A DNA stretch of 10,288 nucleotides from Lachnospiraceae bacterium (GCA_900772675.1 CAAGRM010000106.1:1-10288); one strand, 5' to 3'; shown: positions 1 through 9,502, counted from the stretch's first letter. A program made the numbers and translations. The notes: generated by a model from the letters alone, not told the origin.

Positions 1-1456
1 AGGAATTCCGTATGCATACGCAGACCGTTTCCAGATGCCGGTTCCGTCCAAATGGGATGGCGTGAAGGATGCGACAAACTACGGCTTTGTATGCCCGCTT
101 CAGAACCAGGATACACCGAACGGCGAGCTGATGGTTCCGCACCGTTACTGGCCGCAGGATGAGCACTGCCAGTCCTTAAATATCTGGACAAACAAACTCG
201 ATCCGGAAGCAAAAAAACCGGTTCTCGTATGGTTCCATGGCGGCGGATACGCAGCGGGATCTTCCATTGAGCAGGTTGCGTATGACGGCGTCAGCATCGC
301 AAAGAAAGGTGATTCGATTCTTGTTTCTGTCAACCACAGACTGAATATTTTAGGATATCTGGATCTGTCTCCGTTTGGAGAAAAATACAAAAACTCCGCA
401 AACGCAGGCCACGCCGATATGGTAGCAGCCCTGCAGTGGGTACATGACAATATCGCCCTGTTCGGCGGCGATCCGGAGAATGTAACCATTTTCGGCCAGT
501 CCGGCGGCGGAATGAAGGTGACTGACCTGATGCAGATTCCATCAGCAGACGGTCTGTTCCAGAAAGGTCTTGTCATGAGCGGTGTTATGGAGGACGATCC
601 GCTCGGCGCAGGAGAGAAAGACGGCACGGAGATTATTACGGCAATGATGAAAGAACTCGGCTTTGACGATGTGGCTCAGCTGGAAACTGTACCGTATCCG
701 CAGCTTGCTGCTGCATATGCAAAAGTGGCTCCGGCGATTGCACAGAGTGGCGGCTACATCGGCGGCGGCCCGAAAAAGGGCGATTACTTCTATGGAAATC
801 CATTCGATGCAGGCTTCCGTGAGCATGCACATCAGATTCCGATGATGATCGGAACCGTATACGGCGAGTTCGCAACGTTTGCACCGGCAGCTTATGACAA
901 GAACAAACTGAAAGCGGAAGAGATTCTGGAAATCCTCAAAAAGGTTTATGGAGACAATGCCGAAAAGGTTCTGGACGCTTTCAAAGAAGCATATCCGGAG
1001 AAGAACGGCGTAGATGTTCTTGCGATCGACCGCGCAATGCGTGAGCCTACCGTAAAACTTGCCAAACTGTTCGCAAAAGGCGGCGGCAAAGCATATCTCT
1101 ACAACTTCGCTCTGGAATTTCCGTTCCAGCACGGCAAACCGGCATGGCACTGCTCCGATATCCCATATTTCTTCGGAAACGCAGATCTCGTAGAAATTTG
1201 TGGTATCCCGGATGTCAGCGATAAACTGGAAAGCGAAATCTTCGGAGCACTTCTCGCCTTCGCAAAGAACGGCACCCCGGATCATGCCGGACTCCCGCAC
1301 TGGCCGGAAGTAGAAGCAGAGGATGCGGATACCATGGTGTTTGACCGCAAAACGGAAGTAAAACACAACTACGATGATAAAGTGTTTGCAGAGATCAACA
1401 AAGTTCTGAAACCATGGAGCTTTATGGACATGATGGCTGACAATATTCAGCATTAA
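1..1456 (+). CDS. Type-B carboxylesterase/lipase family hydrolase (5' end missing)
   Basis: This is a serine alpha/beta-hydrolase that probably cleaves carboxylic esters; its substrate cannot be read from the sequence. The frame is open to the left edge. The first full codon is at 2 and the visible protein begins GIPYAYADRF, matching the family's N-terminal 'KGIPYA' motif, so the ATG at 35 is internal and roughly 20-25 residues probably lie outside the window. There are 484 visible residues, close to the usual family length of about 500. Oxyanion-hole motif HGGG starts at codon 236-238. The nucleophile Ser lies in GQSGGG (codon 500-502). The likely acid is Glu in YGEF (866-868), and the likely base is His in AWHCSDIPYFFG (1148-1150). 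The triad therefore appears complete. No signal peptide can be judged because the start is missing. The stop at 1454 is followed by hairpins and a strong terminator, so it is not part of the rpoBC unit. The family call is firm; the physiological role is unknown. Confidence 0.93.
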   Translation, partial: GIPYAYADRFQMPVPSKWDGVKDATNYGFVCPLQNQDTPNGELMVPHRYWPQDEHCQSLNIWTNKLDPEAKKPVLVWFHGGGYAAGSSIEQVAYDGVSIAKKGDSILVSVNHRLNILGYLDLSPFGEKYKNSANAGHADMVAALQWVHDNIALFGGDPENVTIFGQSGGGMKVTDLMQIPSADGLFQKGLVMSGVMEDDPLGAGEKDGTEIITAMMKELGFDDVAQLETVPYPQLAAAYAKVAPAIAQSGGYIGGGPKKGDYFYGNPFDAGFREHAHQIPMMIGTVYGEFATFAPAAYDKNKLKAEEILEILKKVYGDNAEKVLDAFKEAYPEKNGVDVLAIDRAMREPTVKLAKLFAKGGGKAYLYNFALEFPFQHGKPAWHCSDIPYFFGNADLVEICGIPDVSDKLESEIFGALLAFAKNGTPDHAGLPHWPEVEAEDADTMVFDRKTEVKHNYDDKVFAEINKVLKPWSFMDMMADNIQH

Positions 1457-1462
1457 AAGGAA

Positions 1463-1489
1463 CGATTCGACGCGGCATAAGCGGAATCG
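1463..1489 (+). other. Imperfect hairpin in the esterase 3' UTR
   Basis: CGATTC (1463-1468) pairs with GAATCG (1484-1489), and CGC (1471-1473) pairs with GCG (1481-1483). The left arm has a 2-nt bulge and the loop is 7 nt. It begins 6 nt after the esterase stop codon and has no T-tract, so it is not a terminator by itself. It could protect the mRNA 3' end, but that is inference and the structure could be chance. Confidence 0.4.
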
Positions 1490-1523
1490 GGATGGAGCTC
1501 TGAAATATTAAAAAAATTAGAAT

Positions 1524-1580
1524 AAAAAAACCGCCTGTTTGATTTGAAAAATAAAAAAATCAAACAGGCGGTTTTTTTCT
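1524..1580. terminator. Perfect 22-bp bidirectional intrinsic terminator
   Basis: The left arm 1524-1545 (A-tract, CCGCCTGTTTGATTT) is an exact reverse complement of the right arm 1557-1578, with an 11-nt A-rich loop. The right arm ends in seven Ts (1572-1578) and the left arm starts with seven As (1524-1530), so it can work on both strands. It ends the esterase transcript and shields rpoB from read-through. Confidence 0.92.
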
Positions 1581-1589
1581 GAAAATTCG

Positions 1590-1603
1590 GTGATTTCAAT
1601 CAC
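1590..1603. repeat. Short palindrome GTGATT-TC-AATCAC
   Basis: Two perfect 6-base arms (1590-1595 and 1598-1603) are separated by TC. The size suits a dimeric regulator operator, but it lies about 80 bases upstream of the rpoB -35 box and matches no operator I recognise. A weak -10-like TATTAT follows at 1612-1617 without a good -35. It may be chance. Confidence 0.35.
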
Positions 1604-1648
1604 ATCTAAAGTATTATTCTAACAGGGTCCTGGCGGAAAAACCAGTAA

Positions 1649-1685
1649 AAAACAGATTGTACTGAAAAAAATACAATCTGTTTTG
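1649..1685 (+). terminator. Second hairpin with T-tract, abutting the rpoB promoter
   Basis: AAAACAGATTGTA (1649-1661) is an exact 13-bp inverted repeat of TACAATCTGTTTT (1672-1684), with a 10-nt loop. The T-run at 1681-1684 forms the end of the right arm and is followed by GTTG, so as a terminator it is weaker and more AT-rich than the one at 1524-1580. The right arm stops one base before the -35 TTGACA. The structure is plain; whether it terminates transcription or acts as DNA (regulator site or cruciform) cannot be told. Confidence 0.55.
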
Positions 1686-1714
1686 TTGACACACTTGAAA
1701 AAACATGATAATCT
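1686..1714 (+). promoter_or_regulatory. Probable sigma-A-type promoter for rpoBC
   Basis: There is a perfect -35 TTGACA at 1686-1691. The -10 is ambiguous: GATAAT at 1707-1712 matches 5 of 6 consensus bases but gives a short 15-nt spacer, while TAATCT at 1709-1714 gives the ideal 17 nt with a poorer match. The start point would fall near 1719-1722, leaving a leader of about 87 nt before the rpoB ATG. This is the only convincing promoter between the terminators and rpoB, so it probably drives both rpoB and rpoC. Confidence 0.75.
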
Positions 1715-1738
1715 AGAAAATGCACTATTATGGCAAGA

Positions 1739-1764
1739 TATGCCTAAAACCTTTTTCAGGCATG
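1739..1764 (+). other. Hairpin in the rpoB leader RNA
   Basis: TATGCCTAAAA (1739-1749) can pair with TTTT (1753-1756) and AGGCATG (1758-1764). There is one bulged C at 1757, one terminal T·G wobble, and a CCT loop. It lies about 20-45 nt from the predicted transcript 5' end and has no T-run after it, so it is not a terminator. In an alternative fold, ACCTTTT at 1749-1755 could pair with the Shine-Dalgarno region at 1790-1796 using two G·U pairs. A regulatory role is only a possibility. Confidence 0.5.
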
Positions 1765-1789
1765 AGCGGTAATAAATATATTATAACAC

Positions 1790-1797
1790 AAGGGGTG
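1790..1797 (+). promoter_or_regulatory. rpoB ribosome binding site
   Basis: AAGGGGTG is a strong Shine-Dalgarno match 9 nt before the ATG at 1807. It settles the start: the longer in-frame opening from ATG 1720 sits at the predicted transcription start with no RBS before it, and its 29 extra residues do not resemble known RpoB N-termini. Confidence 0.9.
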
Positions 1798-1806
1798 ACA
1801 ACGTCA

Positions 1807-4800
1807 ATGGAGAAAAACAGAATACGTCCGATACCTACCGGAAAAAGTATGCGAATGAGTTACCAGAGACAAAAAGAAGTATTGGAAATGCCCAACTTGA
1901 TTGAAGTCCAGAAGGATTCCTATGACTGGTTCCTGAAAAGCGGACTCAAGGAAGTCTTTGATGACATTTCACCAATCTCCGACTACGGCGGACGGCTGAG
2001 CCTTGAATTCGTAGACTTTACACTGTGTGAAGATGACGTAAAATACTCAATCGAAGAGTGTAAGCAGCGTGACGCGACTTATGCGGCACCGTTAAAGGTA
2101 AAAGTAAGATTATATAATAAGGAAAAAGACGAGATCACAGAGCATGAAATTTTCATGGGTGATCTGCCGCTGATGACAGCAACAGGAACATTCGTGATCA
2201 ATGGCGCAGAGCGAGTTATCGTCAGCCAGCTGGTACGTTCCCCTGGTATTTATTACGGAATCACACATGATAAGCTCGGAAAGAGACTGTTCTCCTGTAC
2301 CGTAATCCCGAACCGTGGAGCATGGCTGGAGTATGAGACCGATTCCAACGATGTCTTCTATGTCCGCGTAGACCGTACCAGAAAAGTTCCGATCACAGTC
2401 CTGATCCGTGCTCTTGGAGTAAGCTCCAATGCAGAGATCGTAGAGCTGTTCGGTGAGGAACCGAAGATCCTTGCAAGCTTTACAAAAGATACTTCCACCA
2501 ACTATCAGGAAGGTCTTCTGGAGCTGTACAAGAAAATTCGTCCGGGCGAGCCTCTTGCAGTAGAAAACGCAGAGAGCCTCATCATGAGCATGTTCTTTGA
2601 TCCGCGTCGCTATGACCTGGCAAAGGTAGGCCGTTATAAATTCAACAAGAAACTTGCGCTGCGCAGCCGTATCCGCAACCAGATCCTCGCTGAGGATGCA
2701 GTGGATCCGTCAACCGGTGAAATCCTTGCGGAGAAAGGTACCACCGTTACACTGGATCTGGCAGACAAGATTCAGAACGCAGCAGTACCATATGTATGGA
2801 TTCAGGCAGAGGAGAGAAACGTAAAGGTTCTTTCCAACCTGATGGTAGATCTGAAAGCATGGGTAGATGTTGACGAGGAAGAGCTTGGCATCAACGAGAA
2901 AGTATACTATCCGGTTCTGGAAAAGATCCTGGAGGAAAATACCGATATCGAAGAGATCAAACAGGCGATCAAACGTGACATCCACGACCTGATTCCGAAA
3001 CATATCACAAAGGAAGATATTTTCGCTTCCATCAACTACAACATGCATCTGGAATACGGCGCAGGAAATGCCGATGATATCGACCACCTGGGCAACCGTA
3101 GAATCCGTGCCGTAGGTGAGCTGCTTCAGAACCAGTACCGCATCGGTCTGTCCCGTATGGAGCGTGTGGTACGTGAGCGTATGACAACACAGGACATCGA
3201 CGGAATTTCTCCGCAGTCCCTGATCAATATCAAACCGGTTACAGCTGCAATCAAAGAGTTCTTCGGATCTTCTCAGCTGTCCCAGTTCATGGATCAGAAT
3301 AACCCGCTTGGAGAGCTGACACATAAGAGACGTCTTTCCGCCCTTGGACCTGGCGGTCTGTCCCGTGACCGTGCCGGATTCGAGGTTCGAGACGTTCACT
3401 ACTCCCATTACGGAAGAATGTGTCCGATCGAGACTCCTGAGGGACCAAACATCGGTCTTATTAACTCTCTGGCATCGTATGCGCGCATCAACGAGTATGG
3501 TTTCGTTGAGGCTCCATACAGAAGAATTGACAAATCAGATCCGAAAAATCCGCGTGTTACGGACGAAGTAGTCTACATGACCGCAGATGAAGAGGATAAT
3601 TACCATGTAGCACAGGCAAACGAGCCGCTGGATGCAGAAGGACACTTCCTCAACAAGAACGTTTCCGGACGTTATCTGGATGAGACCCAGTCCTACGAGC
3701 CGCACATGTTTGATTACATGGACGTGTCTCCGAAGATGGTATTCTCCGTTGCTACGGCGCTGATCCCGTTCCTTCAGAACGACGATGCGAACCGTGCGCT
3801 GATGGGATCCAACATGCAGCGTCAGGCCGTACCGCTGATGATCACCGATGCTCCTGTTGTAGGAACCGGTATCGAAGCAAAAGCAGCCGTAGACTCCGGT
3901 GTCTGCGTTGTTGCAAAAAAAGCAGGAACGATTTCCTACTCCTGCTCCAACGAGATCCGCATGAACAACGATGACGGAACAAAAGATGTTTACCATCTGA
4001 CCAAATTCATGCGAAGCAACCAGAGCAACTGCTACAACCAGAAACCGATCGTATTCAAAGGTGACCACGTAGAGGCCGGCGAAGTTATCGCAGACGGTCC
4101 GTCTACCTACCAGGGCGAGCTTGCTCTTGGTAAAAACCCGCTGATCGGATTTATGACCTGGGAAGGATATAACTACGAGGACGCCGTACTCTTAAGCGAG
4201 CGTCTGGTACAGGATGATGTTTATACTTCCATCCACATCGAGGAGTACGAGGCAGAGGCCCGTGACACCAAGCTTGGACCGGAAGAGATCACAAAAGACG
4301 TTCCGGGTGTCGGCGATGAAGCCTTAAAAGACCTGGACGAGCGTGGAATCATCCGCATCGGTGCAGAGGTACGTGCCGGTGATATTCTGGTCGGAAAAGT
4401 AACTCCGAAGGGAGAAACTGAGCTGACCGCAGAGGAGCGTCTGCTCCGCGCTATCTTTGGCGAGAAAGCAAGAGAAGTACGTGACACTTCCCTGAAAGTA
4501 CCGCACGGTGAGTATGGTATCATCGTGGACGCCAAAGTATTTACCCGTGAAAACGGCGACGAACTTTCTCCTGGAGTAAACCAGGCAGTCCGCATCTACA
4601 TCGCACAGAAGAGAAAAATCTCTGTCGGTGACAAGATGGCTGGTCGTCACGGAAACAAGGGTGTTGTTTCCCGTGTACTTCCGGTAGAGGATATGCCGTT
4701 CCTGCCGAACGGACGTCCGCTGGACATCGTGCTGAACCCTCTGGGTGTGCCGTCCCGTATGAATATCGGACAGGTGCTTGAGATCCACCTGAGCCTTGCA

Positions 4801-5646
4801 GCAGCAGCGCTTGGATTTAATGTATCCACCCCGATTTTCGACGGTGCAAACGAGAAAGATATTCAGGATACCCTGGAACTGGCAAACGATTATGTAAACA
4901 TGGAATGGGATGCATTCTCCGAGAAATATAAAGATATTCTGCTTCCGGAAGTATATCAGTATCTGGAAGAGCATCTGGATCACAGAGAACTGTGGAAGGG
5001 TGTTGATATCGCAAGAGACGGTAAGGTACAGCTCCGCGACGGACGTACCGGCGAGCCGTTTGACGGAAGAACGACTATCGGACACATGCATTACCTGAAA
5101 CTGCATCACCTGGTAGACGATAAGATTCATGCCCGTTCTACCGGCCCATACTCCCTCGTTACACAGCAGCCGCTGGGTGGTAAAGCTCAGTTCGGTGGAC
5201 AGCGTTTCGGAGAGATGGAGGTTTGGGCTCTTGAGGCGTACGGTGCATCCTACACGCTGCAGGAGATCCTGACTGTGAAGTCTGACGATGTGGTTGGTCG
5301 TGTGAAGACATACGAAGCCATCATCAAGGGCGACAATATTCCGGAGCCTGGTATTCCGGAATCCTTCAAAGTATTGTTGAAAGAGCTGCAGTCCCTGGCA
5401 CTCGATGTCCGCGTACTGCGTGATGACAATACCGAAGTTGAAATTATGGAATCAGTTGATTACGGTGATACCAACCTGAACCACATCATTGAGGGAGACC
5501 GTTACTCTGACAGAGAAGACGAGAGATTTGGTGACTATGGATTCTCCAAGAAAGAGTTTGATGGAGAAGAAATGGTAGATGTGGAAGAGGATGAAGAAGA
5601 AGACTCTTATCTCGATCTGGACGAAAGCTCAGACGATGACATGTAA
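1807..5646 (+). CDS. rpoB: DNA-directed RNA polymerase subunit beta
   Basis: RpoB forms one pincer of core RNA polymerase and half of the active site. With RpoC it synthesises RNA from NTPs in the cytoplasm. The protein is 1279 residues, longer than the roughly 1190 of Bacillus. Landmarks: VSQLVRSPG (from 139); [10 protein letters not shown] (from about 423); the rifampicin-binding cluster [16 protein letters not shown] through [12 protein letters not shown] (about 485-516) with Q493, D496, H506 and S511 all in the usual sensitive state; GYNYEDA with E791/D792; [12 protein letters not shown] with K943 and K951, which contact the nascent RNA or initiating nucleotide; and [21 protein letters not shown] (from 1111). 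Relative to my recollection of Bacillus RpoB there are about 40 extra residues, mostly helix-like, around 1028-1072, and about 20 extra before [10 protein letters not shown]. The last 28 residues are very acidic (17 D/E). rpoC follows after 95 nt. No frameshift or degradation is visible. Confidence 0.99.
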   Translation: MEKNRIRPIPTGKSMRMSYQRQKEVLEMPNLIEVQKDSYDWFLKSGLKEVFDDISPISDYGGRLSLEFVDFTLCEDDVKYSIEECKQRDATYAAPLKVKVRLYNKEKDEITEHEIFMGDLPLMTATGTFVINGAERVIVSQLVRSPGIYYGITHDKLGKRLFSCTVIPNRGAWLEYETDSNDVFYVRVDRTRKVPITVLIRALGVSSNAEIVELFGEEPKILASFTKDTSTNYQEGLLELYKKIRPGEPLAVENAESLIMSMFFDPRRYDLAKVGRYKFNKKLALRSRIRNQILAEDAVDPSTGEILAEKGTTVTLDLADKIQNAAVPYVWIQAEERNVKVLSNLMVDLKAWVDVDEEELGINEKVYYPVLEKILEENTDIEEIKQAIKRDIHDLIPKHITKEDIFASINYNMHLEYGAGNADDIDHLGNRRIRAVGELLQNQYRIGLSRMERVVRERMTTQDIDGISPQSLINIKPVTAAIKEFFGSSQLSQFMDQNNPLGELTHKRRLSALGPGGLSRDRAGFEVRDVHYSHYGRMCPIETPEGPNIGLINSLASYARINEYGFVEAPYRRIDKSDPKNPRVTDEVVYMTADEEDNYHVAQANEPLDAEGHFLNKNVSGRYLDETQSYEPHMFDYMDVSPKMVFSVATALIPFLQNDDANRALMGSNMQRQAVPLMITDAPVVGTGIEAKAAVDSGVCVVAKKAGTISYSCSNEIRMNNDDGTKDVYHLTKFMRSNQSNCYNQKPIVFKGDHVEAGEVIADGPSTYQGELALGKNPLIGFMTWEGYNYEDAVLLSERLVQDDVYTSIHIEEYEAEARDTKLGPEEITKDVPGVGDEALKDLDERGIIRIGAEVRAGDILVGKVTPKGETELTAEERLLRAIFGEKAREVRDTSLKVPHGEYGIIVDAKVFTRENGDELSPGVNQAVRIYIAQKRKISVGDKMAGRHGNKGVVSRVLPVEDMPFLPNGRPLDIVLNPLGVPSRMNIGQVLEIHLSLAAAALGFNVSTPIFDGANEKDIQDTLELANDYVNMEWDAFSEKYKDILLPEVYQYLEEHLDHRELWKGVDIARDGKVQLRDGRTGEPFDGRTTIGHMHYLKLHHLVDDKIHARSTGPYSLVTQQPLGGKAQFGGQRFGEMEVWALEAYGASYTLQEILTVKSDDVVGRVKTYEAIIKGDNIPEPGIPESFKVLLKELQSLALDVRVLRDDNTEVEIMESVDYGDTNLNHIIEGDRYSDREDERFGDYGFSKKEFDGEEMVDVEEDEEEDSYLDLDESSDDDM

Positions 5647-5656
5647 TTTGATGACG

Positions 5657-5693
5657 ATTCAGAGCCCTGCGAAATCGCGCCGGGGCTCTGAAT
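5657..5693 (+). other. GC-rich intercistronic hairpin between rpoB and rpoC
   Basis: ATTCAGAGCCC (5657-5667) pairs perfectly over 11 bp with GGGCTCTGAAT (5683-5693), around a 15-nt loop that can form a further small stem. The next bases are AGTTGCG, so there is no U-tract and it is unlikely to be an efficient intrinsic terminator. Likely roles are RNA processing or protection, or a pause site tuning the rpoB:rpoC ratio. The structure is seen; the role is inferred. Confidence 0.7.
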
Positions 5694-5711
5694 AGTTGCG
5701 TAACTTGTAGA

Positions 5712-5728
5712 TCTTCGCTTTGCGAGGA
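5712..5728 (+). promoter_or_regulatory. Small hairpin overlapping the rpoC Shine-Dalgarno region
   Basis: TCTTCGC (5712-5718) pairs with GCGAGGA (5722-5728) around a TTT loop, with one T·G wobble. The right arm uses up AGGA of the long purine tract AGGAAAGGGG (5725-5734) but leaves AAGGGG free. It could mildly tune rpoC translation; this is inference from pairing alone. Confidence 0.4.
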
Positions 5729-5734
5729 AAGGGG
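5725..5734 (+). promoter_or_regulatory. rpoC ribosome binding site
   Basis: AGGAAAGGGG ends 7 nt before the ATG at 5742 and supports that start. Two Shine-Dalgarno registers are present (AGGA and AAGGGG); the first can be covered by the hairpin at 5712-5728. Confidence 0.9.
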
Positions 5735-5741
5735 TAATCAA

Positions 5742-8700
5742 ATGCCAGAAACAGCAAAAAAAGAAAATTACCAGATGAGCTTTGATGCCATCAAAATAGG
5801 ACTTGCCTCCCCGGAGAAAATCCGGGAGTGGTCCCATGGCGAGGTAAAAAAACCGGAGACCATCAACTACAGAACGCTGAAACCGGAAAAAGACGGTCTG
5901 TTCTGCGAAAGAATCTTCGGACCAAGCAAAGACTGGGAGTGCCATTGCGGTAAATATAAGAAAATTCGCTACAAAGGCGTAATCTGCGACCGATGCGGCG
6001 TAGAAGTAACAAAATCCAGTGTGCGCCGTGAGCGTATGGGACACATTGAGCTGGCAGCTCCGGTATCCCACATCTGGTATTTCAAAGGAATTCCGTCCCG
6101 TATGGGACTGATCCTGGATCTGTCTCCGAGAACTCTGGAAAAGGTTCTGTATTTCGCAAACTACATCGTTCTTGATGCAGGCGATACCAAATTACAGTAC
6201 AAACAGGTTCTGACCGAGAAAGAATACCAGGATGCCAGAGAGGAGTTCGGAAACAGCTTCCGTGCAGGTATGGGTGCGGAATCCATCAAAGAGCTTCTGA
6301 TGGCAATCGATCTGGAAAAAGAGTCTGCTGAATTAAAGGCAGGTCTCAAAGATTCTACCGGACAGAAGAGAGCCCGCATTATCAAGAGACTTGAGGTTGT
6401 TGAGGCATTCCGTGAGTCCGGAAACCGTCCGGAGTGGATGATTCTCGATGCGGTTCCGGTTATTCCGCCGGATCTGCGTCCTATGGTACAGCTCGACGGC
6501 GGACGTTTCGCAACATCCGACCTGAATGATCTGTATCGTCGTATCATCAACCGTAACAACCGTCTGAAGAGACTGCTGGAGCTCGGTGCACCGGACATCA
6601 TCGTGCGCAACGAGAAACGTATGCTCCAGGAGGCAGTTGACGCCCTGATCGACAACGGACGCCGCGGCCGTCCGGTTACCGGTCCTGGAAACCGTCCGCT
6701 GAAATCTCTGTCTGACATGCTGAAAGGTAAATCCGGCCGTTTCCGTCAGAACCTTCTTGGTAAACGTGTTGACTACTCTGGCCGTTCCGTTATCGTCGTA
6801 GGACCGGAACTGAAGATTTACCAGTGCGGTCTGCCAAAAGAAATGGCAATCGAGCTGTTCAAACCGTTCGTTATGAAAGAGCTGGTTTCCAACGGCACTG
6901 CACACAACATCAAAAACGCAAAGAAAATGGTCGAGAAACTCGAGCCGCAGGTATGGGACGTTCTTGAGGACGTCATCAAAGAGCATCCGGTTATGCTGAA
7001 CCGTGCCCCTACACTGCATCGTCTGGGTATCCAGGCATTCGAGCCGATTCTGGTAGAAGGTAAAGCAATCAAACTGCATCCGCTGGTTTGTACCGCATTC
7101 AACGCCGACTTCGACGGTGACCAGATGGCTGTCCATCTGCCGCTGTCCGTAGAAGCGCAGGCAGAGTGCCGTTTCATGCTTCTTTCTCCGAACAACCTGC
7201 TGAAACCGTCCGATGGTGGTCCGGTAGCCGTTCCTTCCCAGGATATGGTTCTTGGTATCTACTATCTGACACAGGAGCGTCCGGGCGAGAAGGGCGAAGG
7301 AAGCTTCTTCCGCGATATGAACGAAGCCATCCTGGCATACGAGAACGGATACATTACCCTGCAGACCAAGATTACCATCCGCTGCGAAAAAGAGATGGAA
7401 GATGGTACTGTAATGCAGCAGAACGTAAGCTCCACACTCGGAAGATTCCTCTTCAATGAGATTCTGCCGCAGGATCTGGGATACGTAGACCGTACGGTTC
7501 CGGGTAACGAGCTTGCTCTTGAGGTTGATTTCCTCGTTGCAAAGAAACAGCTGAAACAGATTCTGGAAAAAGTCATCAATACACACGGAGCTACCAAAAC
7601 CGCAGAGGTTCTGGACTATATCAAGGCAACCGGATATAAATACTCCACCCGTGCAGCCATGACCGTATCCATTTCCGATATGACCGTGCCGCCGCAGAAA
7701 CCGGAGATGCTCGCCGAAGCACAGGCAACGGTAGACAAGATTACAAGAAACTTCAAACGTGGTCTGATTACAGACGAAGAGCGTTACAAAGAGGTTGTAG
7801 ATACCTGGAAGAAGACCGACGATGCGCTGACAAAAGCACTGCTCGACGGACTGGATAAATACAACAACATCTTCATGATGGCTGACTCCGGAGCCCGTGG
7901 TTCCGATAAGCAGATCAAACAGCTGGCCGGTATGCGAGGACTGATGGCCGATACAACCGGACACACCATCGAGCTGCCGATCAAGTCAAACTTCCGTGAA
8001 GGTCTTCAGGTACTGGAATACTTCATGTCCGCACATGGAGCACGAAAAGGTATGTCCGATACCGCGCTTCGTACCGCCGACTCCGGTTACCTGACCCGTC
8101 GTCTGGTAGACGTTTCTCAGGACCTGATCATCCGTGAAATCGACTGTGCCGAGGGCAAGGACGAAATTCCGGGTATGTGGGTCAGCGAGTTCACAGACGG
8201 AAAAGAGCAGATCGAGAGTCTGCAGGATCGTATCACAGGACGTTTCTCCTGCGAGACCATCAAAGACAAAGATGGCAACGTCATTGTAAAAGCAAATCAT
8301 ATGATCACCCCGAAACGTGCTGCACGTGTCATCAAAGACGGCATCAACGAGAACGGTGAGCATTATACAAAAGTAAAAATCCGTACCATTCTTACCTGCC
8401 GTTCCGGCAACGGAATCTGCGCAAAATGCTATGGTGCCAACATGGCAACCGGCGAGGCAGTACAGGTTGGTGAGTCTGTCGGAATTATCGCAGCACAGTC
8501 AATCGGTGAGCCTGGTACACAGCTGACCATGCGTACCTTCCATACCGGTGGTGTTGCCGGTGGAGATATCACACAGGGTCTTCCTCGTGTCGAGGAGCTT
8601 TTCGAGGCAAGAAAGCCGAAAGGACTTGCCATCATCACCGAAATCGCCGGTGTTGCACAGATCAAAGACACCAAGAAGAAACGCGAAATCGTTGTTACCA

Positions 8701-9467
8701 ATCCGGAAGACGGCGTATCCAAGACATACCTGATCCCTTACGGATCCCGTATTAAGATCGCGGACGGAACTGTTCTGGAAGCCGGAGACGAGCTGACCGA
8801 AGGTTCTGTCAATCCGCACGATATCCTGAAGATCAAAGGCGTCCGTGCCGTTCAGGATTACATGCTCCGTGAGGTACAGCGAGTTTACCGTCTGCAGGGT
8901 GTAGAAATCAACGATAAGCATATCGAGGTTATCGTTCGTCAGATGCTGAAGAAGATCCGCATCGAGGAAAACGGAGATACTGAATTCCTTCCGGGCGATA
9001 TGGTAGACTTCCTGGATTACGACGAGACCAACAAAGCTCTGATCGCAGAAGGAAAAGAGCCGGCAGAAGGAAAACAGGTACTGCTTGGTATCACAAAAGC
9101 ATCCCTGGCATCCGATTCCTTCCTGTCCGCAGCATCCTTCCAGGAGACCACAAAGGTTCTGACCGACGCTGCTATCAAGGGTAAGGTTGACCATCTGGTA
9201 GGCCTGAAAGAGAACGTTATCATCGGTAAACCGATCCCGGCCGGTACCGGTATGAAGTGCTACAGCAACATTCATCTGAATACCGACAGCATGATCGAGG
9301 AAGAAGAGGACGAGGATCTGATTCTGACCGAAGATCTTGAGGACGATGCTCCGGCAGCTCCGATGGCAGAAGCTCCGGTTGAAGAACCGTCAGCTGAAGA
9401 GGAAGAGCCGATGCTCGACTTCGACTTTGAGGAAATGATTCCGTCAAAGGATGATACCGAGGAGTAA
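5742..9467 (+). CDS. rpoC: DNA-directed RNA polymerase subunit beta'
   Basis: RpoC forms the clamp and the catalytic half of core RNA polymerase. The 1241-residue length fits Bacillota proteins (about 1200) rather than the roughly 1400 of E. coli, which carries an extra trigger-loop insertion. Landmarks in order: N-terminal zinc site C67, C69, C82, C85; [18 protein letters not shown] (333-350); [10 protein letters not shown] (from 420); the catalytic NADFDGD motif with Mg-binding D456, D458, D460; [18 protein letters not shown] (from about 716); bridge-helix sequence [20 protein letters not shown] (from 765); second zinc site C837, C886, C893, C896; and the trigger loop with M930, R931, H934, which orders over the incoming NTP. 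All catalytic and zinc-binding residues are present. The final 58 residues (from 1184) form an acidic, Ala/Pro-containing tail with 27 D/E. The gene follows rpoB by 95 nt with no promoter seen between, so it is probably co-transcribed. A terminator begins 35 nt after the stop. Confidence 0.99.
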   Translation: MPETAKKENYQMSFDAIKIGLASPEKIREWSHGEVKKPETINYRTLKPEKDGLFCERIFGPSKDWECHCGKYKKIRYKGVICDRCGVEVTKSSVRRERMGHIELAAPVSHIWYFKGIPSRMGLILDLSPRTLEKVLYFANYIVLDAGDTKLQYKQVLTEKEYQDAREEFGNSFRAGMGAESIKELLMAIDLEKESAELKAGLKDSTGQKRARIIKRLEVVEAFRESGNRPEWMILDAVPVIPPDLRPMVQLDGGRFATSDLNDLYRRIINRNNRLKRLLELGAPDIIVRNEKRMLQEAVDALIDNGRRGRPVTGPGNRPLKSLSDMLKGKSGRFRQNLLGKRVDYSGRSVIVVGPELKIYQCGLPKEMAIELFKPFVMKELVSNGTAHNIKNAKKMVEKLEPQVWDVLEDVIKEHPVMLNRAPTLHRLGIQAFEPILVEGKAIKLHPLVCTAFNADFDGDQMAVHLPLSVEAQAECRFMLLSPNNLLKPSDGGPVAVPSQDMVLGIYYLTQERPGEKGEGSFFRDMNEAILAYENGYITLQTKITIRCEKEMEDGTVMQQNVSSTLGRFLFNEILPQDLGYVDRTVPGNELALEVDFLVAKKQLKQILEKVINTHGATKTAEVLDYIKATGYKYSTRAAMTVSISDMTVPPQKPEMLAEAQATVDKITRNFKRGLITDEERYKEVVDTWKKTDDALTKALLDGLDKYNNIFMMADSGARGSDKQIKQLAGMRGLMADTTGHTIELPIKSNFREGLQVLEYFMSAHGARKGMSDTALRTADSGYLTRRLVDVSQDLIIREIDCAEGKDEIPGMWVSEFTDGKEQIESLQDRITGRFSCETIKDKDGNVIVKANHMITPKRAARVIKDGINENGEHYTKVKIRTILTCRSGNGICAKCYGANMATGEAVQVGESVGIIAAQSIGEPGTQLTMRTFHTGGVAGGDITQGLPRVEELFEARKPKGLAIITEIAGVAQIKDTKKKREIVVTNPEDGVSKTYLIPYGSRIKIADGTVLEAGDELTEGSVNPHDILKIKGVRAVQDYMLREVQRVYRLQGVEINDKHIEVIVRQMLKKIRIEENGDTEFLPGDMVDFLDYDETNKALIAEGKEPAEGKQVLLGITKASLASDSFLSAASFQETTKVLTDAAIKGKVDHLVGLKENVIIGKPIPAGTGMKCYSNIHLNTDSMIEEEEDEDLILTEDLEDDAPAAPMAEAPVEEPSAEEEEPMLDFDFEEMIPSKDDTEE

Positions 9468-9502
9468 ACCCTTCAAGGTTAAAAAATAAATATGTCATTT
9501 GT

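Noticed and set aside
35-37. ATG at 35 as the esterase start
   Set aside because: The frame continues upstream to the window edge and encodes the conserved GIPYA motif of the family, so this Met is internal.
542-1453. Antisense open frame of 303 codons opposite the esterase
   Set aside because: Its composition is shadow-like (rich in Cys, Phe, Ile), it matches no family I recognise, and the + strand frame carries a complete catalytic triad.
1720-1806. In-frame N-terminal extension of RpoB from ATG 1720
   Set aside because: The ATG coincides with the predicted transcription start and has no RBS, whereas ATG 1807 has a strong RBS and gives the expected RpoB N-terminus.
4324-5130. Antisense open frame of 268 codons opposite rpoB
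   Set aside because: It covers highly conserved RpoB motifs on the + strand, and its translation shows no domain.
6333-7964. Antisense open frame of 543 codons within rpoC
   Set aside because: It lies wholly opposite a conserved core gene and its translation is Cys/Phe/His/Val-rich with no recognisable domain. Long antisense frames are a common by-product of biased codon use.
9472-9484. Small inverted repeat AACC...GGTT just after the rpoC stop
   Set aside because: The arms are only about 4 bp and have no T-tract; the strong terminator at 9503-9549 explains the end of the unit.
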